Source of the DNA: an uncultured Bacilli bacterium
GTDB taxonomy: Bacteria > Bacillota_I > Bacilli_A > RF39 > UBA660
Direction: 5' to 3'
DNA length: 5,721 nt
NCBI GenBank assembly: GCA_947630095.1
Contig: CANRGI010000084.1
Span: 1 to 5,721, forward strand
The position numbers and the translations under genes are program-made. The notes beneath the pieces were generated by a model that searched no databases, was not told the DNA's origin, and saw nothing but the letters and a program-made list of their open reading frames with translations. This document shows, piece by piece, positions 5,671 through 5,721 of this stretch; position 1 is the stretch's first letter; every line of letters starts with the position of its first letter.

Positions 5671-5721
5671 AATATATCACCCATTTAGTATTAACTTCAT
5701 AAGGACTACCTAATATTTTAT
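5663..5721 (-). CDS. 3' end of an upstream tad-operon gene, partial
   Basis: On the minus strand one frame is open from the right edge and ends with 18 codons, KILGSPYEVNTKWVIYYE, then TAA at 5665-5663. The other two frames meet stops at once (TAA and TAG) within the first four codons. The stop overlaps the TadE-like start by 8 nt, a spacing seen between the other genes here. The peptide is plausible protein sequence with a UGG Trp codon. It may be the C-terminus of another TadE/TadG-type pseudopilin, but it is too short to identify. Confidence 0.6.
   Translation of the reverse strand, partial: KILGSPYEVNTKWVIYYE

Overview
The window is a very AT-rich stretch (roughly a quarter G+C by eye) in which every supported gene lies on the minus strand. 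Genes are preceded by purine-rich Shine-Dalgarno sites and sigma-A-type promoters with 17-nt spacers. UGA is a genuine stop codon (tadB ends in TGA within an ATGA overlap) and Trp is UGG, so the standard bacterial code applies. The T-box element upstream of an aminoacyl-tRNA synthetase gene, the base composition and the Gram-positive-style Tad genes suggest a low-GC Firmicute (Bacillota), perhaps a gut Bacilli/Erysipelotrichia/Clostridia lineage. The exact taxon cannot be read from the window.

Read in the direction of transcription (right to left), the layout has three blocks. Block 1 (5721 to 1531) is the 3' part of a Tad (tight adherence, type IVc pilus) operon. It holds the last 18 codons of an unidentified upstream gene, a small TadE-like pseudopilin, a ParA/MinD-type TadZ/CpaE ATPase, the TadA/CpaF secretion ATPase, the membrane platform protein TadB, and TadC. 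Neighbouring genes overlap or nearly touch, so they are probably translationally coupled. tadC carries an in-frame TAA at codon 56 while the rest of its frame stays open and recognisable. A stem-loop with a T-run follows the tadC stop and ends the operon.

Block 2 (1497 to 235) starts with a near-consensus promoter just past that terminator. It contains two overlapping genes: a 149-residue protein I do not recognise, and a 256-residue protein with a SAM-binding-like Rossmann motif resembling the DUF3419 family.

Block 3 (222 to 1) has its own promoter, a leader with an almost perfect T-box sequence, a strong ribosome binding site and the first 31 codons of prolyl-tRNA synthetase. This leader is unusual: only about 77 nt separate the T-box from the preceding stop codon, and only about 30 nt separate it from the predicted transcription start. 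That leaves no room for a normal Stem I with a specifier codon. Complementary segments in and around it could form mutually exclusive helices, one of which would cover the proS Shine-Dalgarno.

The Tad genes would jointly assemble a surface pilus: TadA powers it, TadB/TadC form the inner-membrane platform, TadZ localises the machine, and TadE-like proteins are minor pseudopilins. The flp pilin, prepilin peptidase and CpaB-type genes are not in this window and may lie upstream. The two points most worth a second look are the minimal T-box leader and the interrupted tadC. I found no CRISPR array, tRNA, rRNA, insertion sequence or obvious novel defence system.
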